DNA from: DATKFM01 sp963810485
GTDB lineage: Bacteria > Pseudomonadota > Alphaproteobacteria > Dongiales > Dongiaceae
Reading direction: 5' to 3'
DNA: 64,000 bases
Assembly (NCBI GenBank): GCA_963810485.1
Contig: CAWENQ010000005.1
Location: 682,001-746,000 of the forward strand
A model generated the notes under the pieces. It made no database searches. It was not told the DNA's origin and saw nothing but the letters and a program-made list of their open reading frames with translations. Positions within the stretch are counted from its first letter, which is position 1; each line of letters opens with the position of its first letter. A program made the translations under genes and the position numbers. This document shows, in pieces, positions 1 to 11,007 of this stretch.

Positions 1-950
1 CGATCATCTCCGTTCACTGCCACAACGATCTCGGCCTTGCCGTCGCCAACTCGCTGGCCGCCGTCGGCGCCGGCGCGCGCCAGGTCGAATGCACCATCAA
101 CGGCCTCGGCGAGCGGGCCGGCAATGCCGCGCTCGAGGAGATCGTCATGGCGCTGCGCACGCGCCACGACCGCATGCCCTACGACACCGGCGTGAAAACC
201 GAATCCATCACCAAGGCGTCGCGGCTCGTCTCCACGATCACCGGCTTTCCGGTGCAGCCCAACAAGGCCATCGTCGGCGCCAATGCCTTTGCCCATGAGT
301 CCGGCATCCATCAGGACGGCATGCTGAAGCATGCGGGCACCTACGAGATCATGACACCGGAATCCGTGGGCCTGATGCGCTCGACGCTTGTCATGGGCAA
401 GCATTCCGGCCGCCACGCCTTCAAGACCAAGCTCAAGGAACTGGGCTTCGAGTTGGGCGAAAATGCGCTGGAAGACGCCTTCCGCCGCTTCAAGGATCTC
501 GCCGACAAGAAGAAGGAAATCTTCGACGAGGACATCGTCGCCCTGATCGACGACGCTGTCGTGCGCAGCAACGAACATATCCGCTTCATCTCGCTGCAGG
601 TCATCGCCGGCTCGAAGGGGCCGCAGAAGGCGGACCTGGAGCTGGAGATCGGCGGCGAACGGAAAGCGACCACGGCGACGGGCGATGGTCCTGTTGACGC
701 CACCTTCAAGGCGATCAAGCAGCTCTTCCCCCACGACGTGCGCTTGCAGCTGTACCAGGTTCATGCCGTGACCGAAGGCACCGATGCCCAGGCAGAAGTG
801 ACGGTGCGTCTGGAAGAGAACGGCAAGACGGTAAACGGTCAGGGGTCCGATACCGATACTCTCGTGGCGTCGTGCAAGGCGTATTTGCACGCGCTGAACA
901 AGCTTCTAACCAAAAGGCAGAAAACGGCACCGGCGGCAATGTCGGCGTGA
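1..950 (+). CDS. leuA: 2-isopropylmalate synthase, 3' part (N-terminus outside window)
   Basis: Condenses acetyl-CoA with 2-oxoisovalerate, the first committed step of leucine synthesis. The frame is open from base 3, so the gene begins outside the window. The visible part starts inside the TIM barrel with the metal-binding motif HCHNDLG, then NGLGERAGN, both hallmarks of LeuA. The segment [12 protein letters not shown] follows, and the last 130 residues or so match the C-terminal regulatory domain that senses leucine. About 315 residues are visible out of the usual 510-560. It is followed 82 bases later by mreB on the same strand; the two are functionally unrelated. Confidence 0.95.
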   Translation, partial: IISVHCHNDLGLAVANSLAAVGAGARQVECTINGLGERAGNAALEEIVMALRTRHDRMPYDTGVKTESITKASRLVSTITGFPVQPNKAIVGANAFAHESGIHQDGMLKHAGTYEIMTPESVGLMRSTLVMGKHSGRHAFKTKLKELGFELGENALEDAFRRFKDLADKKKEIFDEDIVALIDDAVVRSNEHIRFISLQVIAGSKGPQKADLELEIGGERKATTATGDGPVDATFKAIKQLFPHDVRLQLYQVHAVTEGTDAQAEVTVRLEENGKTVNGQGSDTDTLVASCKAYLHALNKLLTKRQKTAPAAMSA

Positions 951-969
951 CGCAGGGGATATTCATTAA

Positions 970-2070
<1,101 letters not shown>

Positions 2071-2140
2071 ACAGCGGGACGAAAATCGGGGGAGCCGCTG
2101 AGAACGTGAGCCGGAATCGACAGATGCGGAGGCCAAGCGC

Positions 2141-3019
2141 ATGTCGCGCCTAGGCGCCCTTGCAGCCATCCTGCAACCGCTGAAAGCATGGGGCGATCGT
2201 ATCGCCCTGTTCGGCTTTCTGATTGTTGCATTCGCCCTCGTCGCCATCGAGCGATCCAATCCGGATTTCGCCGGACGAGCGCGGGGTGCTGCATCCGATC
2301 TGGTGGCGCCGGTTCTGAGCCTGCTGTCGGAACCGTCGGCGGCCACGGCGCGCGCGATCGATAGCGTGCGGGAAATCAGCGACATGCGGGCGGAGAATGA
2401 GCGGCTGCGCGACGAAGTCGGCCGTCTCCTGCAGTGGCAGACCGTGGCGCGCCGGCTCGACGCCGAGAATCAGGAACTGCGCGCGCTGATGAATCTCGCG
2501 CCGGATCCCAAGGTGAAGTTCGTCTCCGCGCGCGTCGTCGGCGGCACCGGCGGCGCCTTCGTGCGCAGCGTCCTGATCGCCGCCGGTTCCCGCGACGGTG
2601 TCCGCAAGAACCAGCCGGCGATCACCGGCGACGGCTTGATCGGCCGGGTGATGGAAGTCGGCGCCCGGTCGGCCCGCGTTCTCCTGCTGACGGACATCAA
2701 CTCGCGCGTGCCCATCTATGTGGAACGCACGCGCGCCCGCGCCGTTCTCGAGGGCGATAATTCCGATCAGATGCTGCTCAACTATCTGCCGACCGGGACG
2801 GACATCGTTGTCGGCGACCGCATCGTGACTTCCGGCCAGGGCGGCATCTTTCCGCCGGGATTGCCGGTTGGCGTAGTGACCACGAGCAATGCCGGAACAG
2901 TCCGCGTCCAGCCCTTGGTGGACTGGGAAACGATGGAGTATCTGCGGCTGGTGGATTACGAGCTGAGCGATCTGCTGTTGCCGCTGGATACAAATGATCC
3001 TCGACGGGGGCCGCAATGA
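2141..3019 (+). CDS. mreC: Rod shape-determining protein MreC
   Basis: Bitopic elongasome protein linking MreB filaments to the periplasmic PBP2/RodA synthase. The 292-residue product has one N-terminal membrane segment (about residues 24-44), a periplasmic coiled coil (about 85-120, including ENERLRDEVGRL and ENQELRALM), and the double beta-barrel domain with GDGLIGRV and GQGGIFPPGLPVG. It lies 70 bases after mreB and overlaps mreD by 4 bases (ATGA), which suggests translational coupling. Confidence 0.95.
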   Translation: MSRLGALAAILQPLKAWGDRIALFGFLIVAFALVAIERSNPDFAGRARGAASDLVAPVLSLLSEPSAATARAIDSVREISDMRAENERLRDEVGRLLQWQTVARRLDAENQELRALMNLAPDPKVKFVSARVVGGTGGAFVRSVLIAAGSRDGVRKNQPAITGDGLIGRVMEVGARSARVLLLTDINSRVPIYVERTRARAVLEGDNSDQMLLNYLPTGTDIVVGDRIVTSGQGGIFPPGLPVGVVTTSNAGTVRVQPLVDWETMEYLRLVDYELSDLLLPLDTNDPRRGPQ

Positions 3020-3528
3020 ACGAGTCGGTCTGGCAACGGCTGGACCAGACCGCCCGCAATCTGACGCCGGTGGCCCTGACCCTGTTGCTGCTCGTCCTGA
3101 GTCTTGTGCCGTGGCGGCTGCCCTTCCTGCCGCCCCTGGGACTGAACCTGACGCTGATCTCGATCTTTTACTGGATCATCCACCGGCCGTCGGCAATGCC
3201 CATTCCCGCCGTTTTTGCGATCGGCGTCGTGGCCGATCTGATCGGCGGCGGCCCCCTGGTCAGCCCCTTTGTCCTGGTGACGGCGGCCGCCGTCCTGCAT
3301 TCGGTGCGGCGCTGGCTGGTCGGCGCTTCGACGATCATCGTCTGGGGCAGTTTCTTCGTCATGGTGATCGATGCGGTGCTTCTGCTCTGGCTGCTGATTT
3401 GGTATGTTTCCCGCGAGATGCCCGTACTGGCGCCGGGAATTTCCGGTGCGCTGCTGGGCGCCGCAGCTTATCCATTGATTGCGTCCCTGCTCAGCCGGGT
3501 TGAGCAAAAGGTGCTGCGGCAGATCTAG
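3016..3528 (+). CDS. mreD: Rod shape-determining protein MreD
   Basis: Small polytopic membrane protein of the elongasome. The 170-residue sequence is almost wholly hydrophobic, with about five predicted membrane segments; IFYWIIHRPSAMP is typical of MreD. It starts inside the mreC stop (ATGA overlap) and ends 28 bases before the chosen start of mrdA. The family is weakly conserved, so position in the mre operon is part of the evidence. Confidence 0.92.
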   Translation: MNESVWQRLDQTARNLTPVALTLLLLVLSLVPWRLPFLPPLGLNLTLISIFYWIIHRPSAMPIPAVFAIGVVADLIGGGPLVSPFVLVTAAAVLHSVRRWLVGASTIIVWGSFFVMVIDAVLLLWLLIWYVSREMPVLAPGISGALLGAAAYPLIASLLSRVEQKVLRQI

Positions 3529-3556
3529 TGAGAATGTCAGGGGCGGAACGAAAGAC

Positions 3557-5431
3557 GTGAGCGAAGAGAAAGAAAAATCCAAGCTGTTCAGCCGGCGCGC
3601 GGCGTTCCTCGCCGGCGGCAAGCTCTTGCTGCTGTCGGTGCTGGGCGGACGGATGTATCAGCTGCAGGTACTGCAGGCCGATCAGTTCGAGACGATGGCC
3701 ACGGACAACAGCATCAGCCAGCGGCTGATCGAGCCGCCGCGCGGCCGTATCTTCGATCGCTATGGCCGGGCGATGGCCGAAAACGAGCAGAACTACCGCG
3801 TGCAGGTCGTCCGTGAAGAAGTCGGCGAACTGAAGGACGTGCTGGCGAAACTCAGCAAGTTCGTCCCGTTCTCGGATGCCGAACAGGCCGACATCATCAA
3901 GCAGAGCAAGAAAATCCGCCCCTTCGACCCGATGACCGTACGGGAAAACCTGAGCTGGAATCAGGTGGCGGCCATCGAAGTCAATGTGCCGGATCTGCCG
4001 GGTGTCAGCATCGATGTGGGCCAGCGCCGCCGCTATGTGCAGGGAACGCTGTCGGCCCATATTCTCGGCTATGTCGCCGCCCCTTCGGAAGATGAGGTCC
4101 AGGGCGAACGGCTGCTGCAGATGCCGAGCGCCCGCATCGGCAAGAGCGGCATCGAACGCCAGTATGAAACGAAACTTCGCGGCAAGGCGGGCACAAAGCT
4201 TGTGGAAGTCAATGCCGTCGGCCGGGTCATTGAGGAGAAGAAGGACGAGCGTATCGAAGCTCAGCCGGGCGAAGATCTCATCATTTCCCTGGATGCGGAT
4301 CTGCAGCGCTACACACAGGTGCGCCTGTCACGCGAGCGGAGCGCCTCGGCGGTTCTGATCGACATACATACCGGCGATATTCTCGCTCTCGGCCGCTGGC
4401 CGTCCTACGATCCCGGCATGTTCACGCGCGGCATTACCCAGCGCGAATGGCAATCCTTGATGAATGACGAGTTGCGCCCGCTCGCCAACAAGGCGATCGC
4501 CGGACAATATGCGCCGGGGTCCACCTACAAGATGGTGGTCGCGCTGGCCGCCTTGAAGGAAGGCGTCGATCCTCACACCACGGTCTTCTGCCCCGGCGTG
4601 ACCAAGCTGGGCAATGCGCGGTTCCATTGCTGGAAGAAGGGCGGCCACGGCAAGCTGGACATGACCGCCGCCATGAAGAATTCCTGTGACGTCTTTTTCT
4701 ATGAGACGGCGCGCAAGGCCGGCATCGACAATATCGCGGCCATGTCCAAGGCGCTCGGGCTCGGCAATCTGACCGGCGTCGATCTGCCGGGAGAGAAGCC
4801 GGGCCTGATTCCGGATACCGATTGGAAGCTGGCCACCTTCGGTGAAAAATGGCAGCAGGGCGAAACGCTGGTGGCTGGAATCGGTCAGGGCTTCATCACG
4901 ACAACGCCGTTGCAGCTCGCTTTAATGACGGCCCGCATTGCCAATGGCGGAATTGCGATCACGCCGAAACTGCGCCGCGACGCGGTGATTTCCGGCGAGC
5001 CCGATCCGCCGGGGCCCCACGGGCCTGCGCTCACCATCCCGGCGGAACACTTGGCCATCGTGAAAGACGGCATGAACCGCGTCACTAACGAGGCCGGCGG
5101 CACCGCCTTTCGCGCTCGCATCGAACAGGCGGGCATGGAAATGGCCGGGAAGACCGGCACGGCCCAGGTCCGCCGCATCACCATGACCGAGCGTCAGCAG
5201 GGTGTACGCAAGAACGAAGACCTGCCCTGGGACAGGCGCGATCACGCGTTGTTTGTCGGCTATGCGCCGGTGCATGCGCCGCAATATGCCGTCGCCGTCG
5301 TGGTGGATCATGGCGGCGGCGGTTCCAAAGTCGCGGCGCCGATCGCCCGCGACATCCTGCTCGAAGCGCAGCGGCGCAATCCCTCGCGGATAGCCGGAAT
5401 GCCAGATGCAGCGCCCGCGGTGAAGCCATGA
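3557..5431 (+). CDS. mrdA: Penicillin-binding protein 2 (peptidoglycan transpeptidase)
   Basis: Elongasome transpeptidase that crosslinks peptidoglycan in the periplasm, paired with RodA. It has a cytoplasmic N-terminus, one membrane anchor (about residues 17-35), the PBP dimer domain with RGRIFDRYGR, and the transpeptidase domain. Active-site motifs are STYK (Ser about residue 322), SCD (about 376) and KTGT (about 532). I chose GTG 3557 because an upstream start at 3479 would overlap mreD by 50 bases and add a non-homologous 26-residue leader. The 624-residue length is normal. Its stop overlaps the rodA start (ATGA). Confidence 0.95.
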   Translation: MSEEKEKSKLFSRRAAFLAGGKLLLLSVLGGRMYQLQVLQADQFETMATDNSISQRLIEPPRGRIFDRYGRAMAENEQNYRVQVVREEVGELKDVLAKLSKFVPFSDAEQADIIKQSKKIRPFDPMTVRENLSWNQVAAIEVNVPDLPGVSIDVGQRRRYVQGTLSAHILGYVAAPSEDEVQGERLLQMPSARIGKSGIERQYETKLRGKAGTKLVEVNAVGRVIEEKKDERIEAQPGEDLIISLDADLQRYTQVRLSRERSASAVLIDIHTGDILALGRWPSYDPGMFTRGITQREWQSLMNDELRPLANKAIAGQYAPGSTYKMVVALAALKEGVDPHTTVFCPGVTKLGNARFHCWKKGGHGKLDMTAAMKNSCDVFFYETARKAGIDNIAAMSKALGLGNLTGVDLPGEKPGLIPDTDWKLATFGEKWQQGETLVAGIGQGFITTTPLQLALMTARIANGGIAITPKLRRDAVISGEPDPPGPHGPALTIPAEHLAIVKDGMNRVTNEAGGTAFRARIEQAGMEMAGKTGTAQVRRITMTERQQGVRKNEDLPWDRRDHALFVGYAPVHAPQYAVAVVVDHGGGGSKVAAPIARDILLEAQRRNPSRIAGMPDAAPAVKP

Positions 5432-6585
5432 GATGGCGCCTGCCGTTGTCGACGATGCGCCGGTCGGAATTTTCGATCGGCGAGAAGCTGCAGCAACTCA
5501 ATGTCGGCCTGCTGCTGCTAATCTGCGCCGTCGGCGCCGTCGGTGTCGCCTGGCTCTATTCCGCCGGCGGCGGCAACATGGAGCCCTGGTCGATGCGGCA
5601 CGCCATCCGGTTCGGCGCCGGCCTGCTCATCCTGGTGGTTGTGGCGATGGTCGATTTCCGTCTCTGGCTGAAATACGCCTATGCCATCTATGGCGTCACC
5701 TTCGTGCTGCTGCTTTATGTCGAGGTTGCCGGCGAGATCGGCATGGGCGCGCAGCGCTGGATCGATCTGAAATTCATCCAGCTGCAGCCGTCGGAGATGA
5801 TGAAGATCGCGCTGGTGCTGGCGCTGGCGCGCTACTTCCACCGGCTCAGCATCGAAGACATACGCAATCCCTTTGCATTGGTCCTGCCGACGGCGATGGC
5901 CGTGGTGCCGGCCGCGCTGGTGTTGATGCAGCCGGACCTGGGCACAGCCACCATCCTGTTGATGATCGGCGGCGGCATCTTCTTCATCGCCGGCGTCCGC
6001 CTGTGGAAGTTCACGCTGATCACCCTCGGCGGCCTTGCGGCCCTGCCGGTGGCCTGGAGTTTCCTGCGCGACTATCAGAAGGACCGCATCCTGATCTTCC
6101 TCAATCCGTCGAACGATCCGCTGGGCGCCGGCTATCACATCACCCAGTCGAAGATCGCCTTCGGCAATGGCGGCATCTTCGGCAAGGGATTCCTCGGCGG
6201 CACCCAGGCGCAACTCAACTTCCTGCCGGAGCATCACACCGACTTCATCTTCACCATGGTGGCGGAGGAGAGCGGGCTCGTCGGCACGCTGACCGTGTTG
6301 CTGCTCTATACCCTGATCCTGGTCTATGGCTACGCCATCGCCTTCAACGCGAAGAATCACTTCGGCCGGCTGATCGCGACCGGCATGACGCTCAATCTCT
6401 TCCTCTATGTCTTCATCAACATGGCGATGGTCATGGGCCTGATCCCGGTGGTCGGCGTGCCGCTGCCGATGATCTCCTATGGCGGCACGGCGATGATCAC
6501 GGTGATGGCCGGCTTCGGGCTGCTGATGTCAGTCTACATCAACCGCGATCTCAAGATCGCCCAGCGCGGTTTCGCCGAGGAATAG
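5428..6585 (+). CDS. rodA: Peptidoglycan glycosyltransferase RodA (SEDS family)
   Basis: SEDS polymerase that makes glycan strands for side-wall growth together with PBP2. The 385-residue protein has about ten membrane segments and SEDS signatures: GAQRWIDL, QPSEMMKIALVL, QPDLGTA, HTDFIFTMVAEESGLVG and GVPLPMISYGG. The start overlaps the mrdA stop; an internal ATG at 5455 is an alternative. It ends the operon and converges on the DUF962 gene with a 7-base gap. Confidence 0.95.
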   Translation: MRWRLPLSTMRRSEFSIGEKLQQLNVGLLLLICAVGAVGVAWLYSAGGGNMEPWSMRHAIRFGAGLLILVVVAMVDFRLWLKYAYAIYGVTFVLLLYVEVAGEIGMGAQRWIDLKFIQLQPSEMMKIALVLALARYFHRLSIEDIRNPFALVLPTAMAVVPAALVLMQPDLGTATILLMIGGGIFFIAGVRLWKFTLITLGGLAALPVAWSFLRDYQKDRILIFLNPSNDPLGAGYHITQSKIAFGNGGIFGKGFLGGTQAQLNFLPEHHTDFIFTMVAEESGLVGTLTVLLLYTLILVYGYAIAFNAKNHFGRLIATGMTLNLFLYVFINMAMVMGLIPVVGVPLPMISYGGTAMITVMAGFGLLMSVYINRDLKIAQRGFAEE

Positions 6586-6592
6586 CCGCCAG

Positions 6593-6925
6593 TCAGTCCT
6601 GCGCCAGACGGCGGACCTCATCCGCCATGCGGCCACGCCACATCAAGCCGTACATCTTGAGATCGCCGCGCACGCTCCAGAGCGGATGGCGAAACGTCGC
6701 CGGCTTGTTGCGTTCGATGAAAATGTGACCGATCCAAGCCAAGCCATAGGCGGCAACCAGCGCCACCGGCAGGAACCAAGCGTTGAGAAACAGCACTGCG
6801 CCAATCACGAGGGCGATGGACATCGTCGTTCCCACGAAATGCAGTTGCCGCGTCGCCGGCCGCCTGTGTTCCCGGACATAGTACGGCCAGAACTCCTCGA
6901 AATCGCGGAATTCTGCAGGCGCCAT
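6593..6925 (-). CDS. DUF962 / Mpo1-like small membrane protein
   Basis: A 110-residue protein matching the DUF962 (Mpo1-like) family: FWPYYVREH near the start, HFVGT, two adjacent hydrophobic segments, then GHIFIERNKPATFRHP, the family's most conserved block. The yeast relative Mpo1 is an Fe(II) dioxygenase in fatty-acid alpha-oxidation; whether that holds here is inference. The conserved histidines that would bind iron are present. It begins 6 bases after the stop of the acyltransferase/acyl-ligase gene, so the two are probably co-transcribed, which fits a lipid role. Confidence 0.8.
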   Translation of the reverse strand: MAPAEFRDFEEFWPYYVREHRRPATRQLHFVGTTMSIALVIGAVLFLNAWFLPVALVAAYGLAWIGHIFIERNKPATFRHPLWSVRGDLKMYGLMWRGRMADEVRRLAQD

Positions 6926-6931
6926 GCTCGG

Positions 6932-9900
6932 TCAGGCCTCGACCTTCTGCGACAGTTCCTGCGCCAGCCGCCGCGCCGTCTGCAGGTCGATCTTCCCCGT
7001 GGCCAGGACCGGCAGTTCCGGCACGCGATGGATCTGCTGGCGCTTGGGAATCCAGAGATTCGGCAGCTGGGCCTGGGAGAGGCCGTTCCAGAGAGCCTCT
7101 GGCGAGACCCCGTCTTCGCCCGTGTACAGCAGCACCAGCTTCTCGCCTCGCGCCGCATCGGCGACGGCGACGATGACGGCGCGGGTGACTCCTGGTGTCG
7201 CGGCCGCGGCCTCCTCGATCCGGCCATGGGGCACCATCTCGCCGCCGATCTTGCTGAATCGCGCCAACCGGTCGGTTATGCGGATAAAGCCATCCTCGTC
7301 GATGACGGCGATGTCGCCGGTAATGTACCAGCCGCCGGCGAGGGCTTCGGCTGTGCGGGCGGGATCGTTCAGATAGCCGGTCATGCGCCCGCCGCCTTTC
7401 ACCAGCAGCAGGCCGGGTTCGCCGGCGCCCAGCAGAGACCGCGTTTCCGGATCGACGATGCGCGCCGCGACACCGGGGATCGGATGCCCCACGGTGCCAG
7501 GCTTGTGGCCGACATGCCGCGTGCCGCCGTCGGCCGTGTCCGGCACGTTCACGGCGACCACTGGTCCCATCTCGGTGCAGCCATAGCCTTCCAGCAGGCC
7601 GATGCCGAACTTCTCCTGGAATGCCTCGGCCAGCTTCGGCTGCAGCTTCTCCGCGCCCACCACGACATGGCGCAGGCTGCGAAGCTGATCGGTCTCGATC
7701 GCCCGGAGATAGGATTGGCAGAAGGTCGGCGTGGCGATCAGGATCGTCGCCTGGTGGTCCTTCGCCAGCTTGCCGATGGTCTTCGCATCCAGCGGATTGG
7801 GGTGATAGACCGCGCCGATGCCGGCGATCAGCGGCAGCCACAGCGTGCCGGTTACGCCGAAGGCGTGGAAGAACGGCAGGATGCCCAGTACCTTGTCGTC
7901 CTGCGCCACCCACAGCACCTGGCCCACGCCCTCGACATTCGACAGGATCGCATGGTGCGACAGCACGACACCCTTGGGCGTGCCGGTGCTGCCGCTGGAG
8001 AACATCACGGTGGCCGCGTCCTGGGGCGATTGCCGCCTGAGGCGGTAGCGCCAAACCAGCAGCCGCGCCGGCAGTAGGTAGGCGGCCAGCGCCAGGCGGA
8101 CTTTCTCCAGCTTGGAGATCCGTCCGGCGATGTCCTCAATGAAGACCATGCCGTCCCGCGGCTCGATCTTCGCCTTCTCAAGGAAGCGCCGCGACGTGAT
8201 GATGGTCTTGATGCCGCATTGGGCGATGGCGCTGTCCATGGCAGCGCTGCCCAGGGTGAAATTCAGATTCACCGGCACCTTGCCGGCAAAGGACAGGCCG
8301 ACATTCACCAGCGCCCCGGCGGTTGAGGCCGGCAGCAGCACGCCCACCATCTGGCCCTCGGGCAGGTCATGGACAAACCGCCGCGACAGGGCCAGCGATC
8401 CGACGAGCGCCTTGCCGAATGTCAGGCTGCTGCCGGTGGAATCCGTCAGGGCATCGGCCCGCCAATAGCGCCGGGCCGTGCGCAGGAAATGCAGGTGCAG
8501 CAGGTCGTCGCGCCGGCGGCGATTGACGAACGCGTCGCTGCCCAGCTCCATGATCGCCTGGCGCATTTCCCAGGCGCTGGCCGTCGACTTCATCGCCTTG
8601 CCGAAGGACACGGTGACCGGCAGCGGCACGCGCCGCGGCCATTTCCAGAAGAACTTGCCGTCCTTGAAGCTGAAGATGCTGCCCCAGACGCGGTCCAGAT
8701 GCACGGGTATGACGGGCACATCGATGTCTTCCAGGATACGCTCCACGCCGCGCCGGAACGGCAGCAGGTTGCCGGAGCGGCTCAGCGAGCCCTCGGCGAA
8801 GATGCAGACCACATGGCCCTGCTTCAGCGCCTCGCGGGCGCGGGCGAAGGCCTCGTTGATCAGCTTGGGATTGCCGCCGCTGATGGGGATCGCATGCATG
8901 GCGCGAAACAGCCAGTTCAAGACCGGCAGGTCGTAATAGGCGCGATACATGATGAAGCGCACGAAGCGCGGCACGGTGGCGCCGATCAAGAAGCCATCGA
9001 CGAAGGAGACATGGTTGCTGACCAGCAAGGCCGGGCCCCTGCGCGGCATGTTCTCCGCGCCCGCCACAGTGATGCGGTAGATGCTGTGGGTCAGCAGCCA
9101 CAGCAGGAAGCGCACGAAGAAATCGCCGAGCTGGATCAGCACATAGACCGTAGCGGCGAAGGTGGTGATGCCGATCATCAGCACGATCTCGTCCGCCGCC
9201 AGATTCAATCCGTTGCTCAGCAGCCATAGCACGCCGGCGGCGAGCATGACGCCGAACATGTTGAGAAAGTTGTTGGCGGCGATCAGCCGGCCGCGCTCGT
9301 CGGCGCCGGCGCGCAGCTGCAGGAATGCGTTGAGCGGCACGATGAACAGGCCGGCGGAGAAGCCGATCACCGCCAGCGCGATCAGCGTCATCGTGTAGGA
9401 GGGAGGTGCCGCCGCCAGCATCAGGGCACCGATGCCGATGCCGATCGATCCCAGGGGCACCAGGCCGAACTCCACATGGTCGCCCGACAGGCGGCCGGCG
9501 GCGATACTGCCGAAAGCGATGCCCACCGCCACGGCCACGTTCATCAGGCCGATCTCGGTGTCGCTGAGGCCCAGGATCTGCTCGCCCATCAGCATGTTGC
9601 CGAGCTGCAGCAGCGCGCCCAGGAACCAGAAATAGCTGATGCCCAGCACCGTCAACCACAGCGGCCGCACGCGGTAGAGCCGGCGGATGCCCGTGACCAT
9701 CTCGCCCCAGGGCCGCTTGGGGAAGGGGCGCTTGCTAACCGGCGCGGCGCCCCGGGAAATCCACAGGCTCGTCAGCGAGCCGATGACGGCAATGACCATC
9801 AGCATGCCGCCGATCCACGGGATGTCGTTGCCCCAGGCGTCGCTCATGGCGCCGCCGGCTGCAGAGCCGATGACGATGGCGATGAAGGTGCAAAGCTGGT

Positions 9901-10357
9901 CCAGGCCGTTGGCGCGGGAGATGGCGCTCTCCGGCAGGATCTCCGGCAGGATGCCGTAATGTGCGGGAGCGAACAGCGCCGATTGCAGCGCGGTCAGGAA
10001 GATCACCGCCAGCATCATGTCCATGCGCCCGGCCATCAGCGCCCAATAGCCCAGCGCCATCGCCAGGATTTCCATGGATTTGACGATGATCAGCACCCGC
10101 CGCTTGTCGAAGCGGTCGGCGATATAGCCGGCATAGCCGGAGAACAGCAGATAGGGCACGACGAACAGCGCGCTGCCCAGCGCCAGGCTGGTGCTGTCGC
10201 CGGCATCGGCCGCCAGCCGCGTCGCGAACAGCGCCACGATGATGCGGAAGATATTGTCGGTGATGGCGCCCAGGAACACGGTCGCCATCAGGGCCATGAA
10301 TCCCCGGTTCCGCAGCAGCGCGCCGTAGCCGGCGCTGTCTTTGTGCTCCATCGTCAT
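6932..10357 (-). CDS. MFS / phospholipid acyltransferase / acyl-ACP ligase fusion (Aas-LplT type)
   Basis: A 1141-residue inner-membrane fusion likely to flip and re-acylate lysophospholipids. In order: an MFS domain of about 400 residues resembling LplT; a PlsC-type acyltransferase with HVSFVD (the HX4D motif) and FAEGSLSRSG; and an AMP-forming acyl ligase with the P-loop SSGSTGTPKG, YGCTEMGPV and TGDIAVIDEDGFI. Its size matches the known three-domain family. I placed the start at the ATG overlapping the upstream tetR stop (ATGA); the frame runs further upstream only because of a frameshift in tetR. E. coli makes the same activities from separate aas and lplT genes. Confidence 0.88.
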   Translation of the reverse strand: MTMEHKDSAGYGALLRNRGFMALMATVFLGAITDNIFRIIVALFATRLAADAGDSTSLALGSALFVVPYLLFSGYAGYIADRFDKRRVLIIVKSMEILAMALGYWALMAGRMDMMLAVIFLTALQSALFAPAHYGILPEILPESAISRANGLDQLCTFIAIVIGSAAGGAMSDAWGNDIPWIGGMLMVIAVIGSLTSLWISRGAAPVSKRPFPKRPWGEMVTGIRRLYRVRPLWLTVLGISYFWFLGALLQLGNMLMGEQILGLSDTEIGLMNVAVAVGIAFGSIAAGRLSGDHVEFGLVPLGSIGIGIGALMLAAAPPSYTMTLIALAVIGFSAGLFIVPLNAFLQLRAGADERGRLIAANNFLNMFGVMLAAGVLWLLSNGLNLAADEIVLMIGITTFAATVYVLIQLGDFFVRFLLWLLTHSIYRITVAGAENMPRRGPALLVSNHVSFVDGFLIGATVPRFVRFIMYRAYYDLPVLNWLFRAMHAIPISGGNPKLINEAFARAREALKQGHVVCIFAEGSLSRSGNLLPFRRGVERILEDIDVPVIPVHLDRVWGSIFSFKDGKFFWKWPRRVPLPVTVSFGKAMKSTASAWEMRQAIMELGSDAFVNRRRRDDLLHLHFLRTARRYWRADALTDSTGSSLTFGKALVGSLALSRRFVHDLPEGQMVGVLLPASTAGALVNVGLSFAGKVPVNLNFTLGSAAMDSAIAQCGIKTIITSRRFLEKAKIEPRDGMVFIEDIAGRISKLEKVRLALAAYLLPARLLVWRYRLRRQSPQDAATVMFSSGSTGTPKGVVLSHHAILSNVEGVGQVLWVAQDDKVLGILPFFHAFGVTGTLWLPLIAGIGAVYHPNPLDAKTIGKLAKDHQATILIATPTFCQSYLRAIETDQLRSLRHVVVGAEKLQPKLAEAFQEKFGIGLLEGYGCTEMGPVVAVNVPDTADGGTRHVGHKPGTVGHPIPGVAARIVDPETRSLLGAGEPGLLLVKGGGRMTGYLNDPARTAEALAGGWYITGDIAVIDEDGFIRITDRLARFSKIGGEMVPHGRIEEAAAATPGVTRAVIVAVADAARGEKLVLLYTGEDGVSPEALWNGLSQAQLPNLWIPKRQQIHRVPELPVLATGKIDLQTARRLAQELSQKVEA

Positions 10358-10948
10358 TGCTTCACCGGCGCGTGGCCGCCGTCGATCACCCGCCAGCAGG
10401 CATCGGCCAGCGTCGCCGACAGCTCGCTCAAGTCCATCTTCAGCCGTCCGTAGATCCGGTCCACCGCCACCTGCATCACCAGCCCCAAGACCATGGATGA
10501 TATCACCGACGGATCGATTGCGGGCTTGCCGCTTCCCTGCTTGGCCAGACCCCTCGGCGATCACCCGGCGCACCACGCCCGGCGGGGTCATCATGGTCGC
10601 CGGCACCTTGCGCACCTGATTATGCTGGGTCAGCAGCAGATAGGCGAACAGGGTCGGGTTCTCGTCGAACACCCGGGCGAAATGCCCGACCAGCGCATCC
10701 ACCTTGCCGCGGAATGCCGGCTCCGCCGCCTGGAGCTGTTCCAGCTTGCGGGCGAGCTGGATGTAGTGATCGGAGAATAGCTGCCAGGCCAGCTCGTCCT
10801 TGCTCTCATAATGCCGGTACAGCGCGCCTTCGGTGATGCCGGCGGCGGCGGTGATCTCGCGCACCGAGGTCTCGGTCACGCCGCGGTCGACGAACAGCTT
10901 CAAGGCCGAGTCGCAAATCCGCTGGCGGGTGAGGGCACCGTTACGCAT
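10354..10948 (-). pseudogene. TetR-family regulator, frameshifted
   Basis: Probable local repressor of the lipid acyltransferase gene. The N-terminal helix-turn-helix is clear (TRQRICDSALKLFVDRG, then TSVREITAAAGITEGALYR). After about residue 130 the frame breaks near 10549-10553. Removing one base there restores LAKQGSGKPAID and a normal C-terminus ending HAPVKQ, with the stop overlapping the next start as ATGA. The restored length is about 197 residues. I chose ATG 10948 because GGAGGT lies at proper spacing upstream. A one-base sequencing error is as likely as a real lesion. Its probable operator is the palindrome at 10990-11007. Confidence 0.82.
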
Positions 10949-10989
10949 GGAAACCTCCATTGCTTGGCTGCCGATGAGCATAAGTTCGA

Positions 10990-11007
10990 TAAGTAAACAC
11001 TTACTTA
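10990..11007. promoter_or_regulatory. Perfect palindrome, candidate TetR operator
   Basis: TAAGTAA-ACAC-TTACTTA, 7-bp perfect arms, lies 42 bases upstream of the tetR start. TetR regulators usually bind such palindromes in their own promoters. It is AT-rich in an otherwise GC-rich region. Confidence 0.65.
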
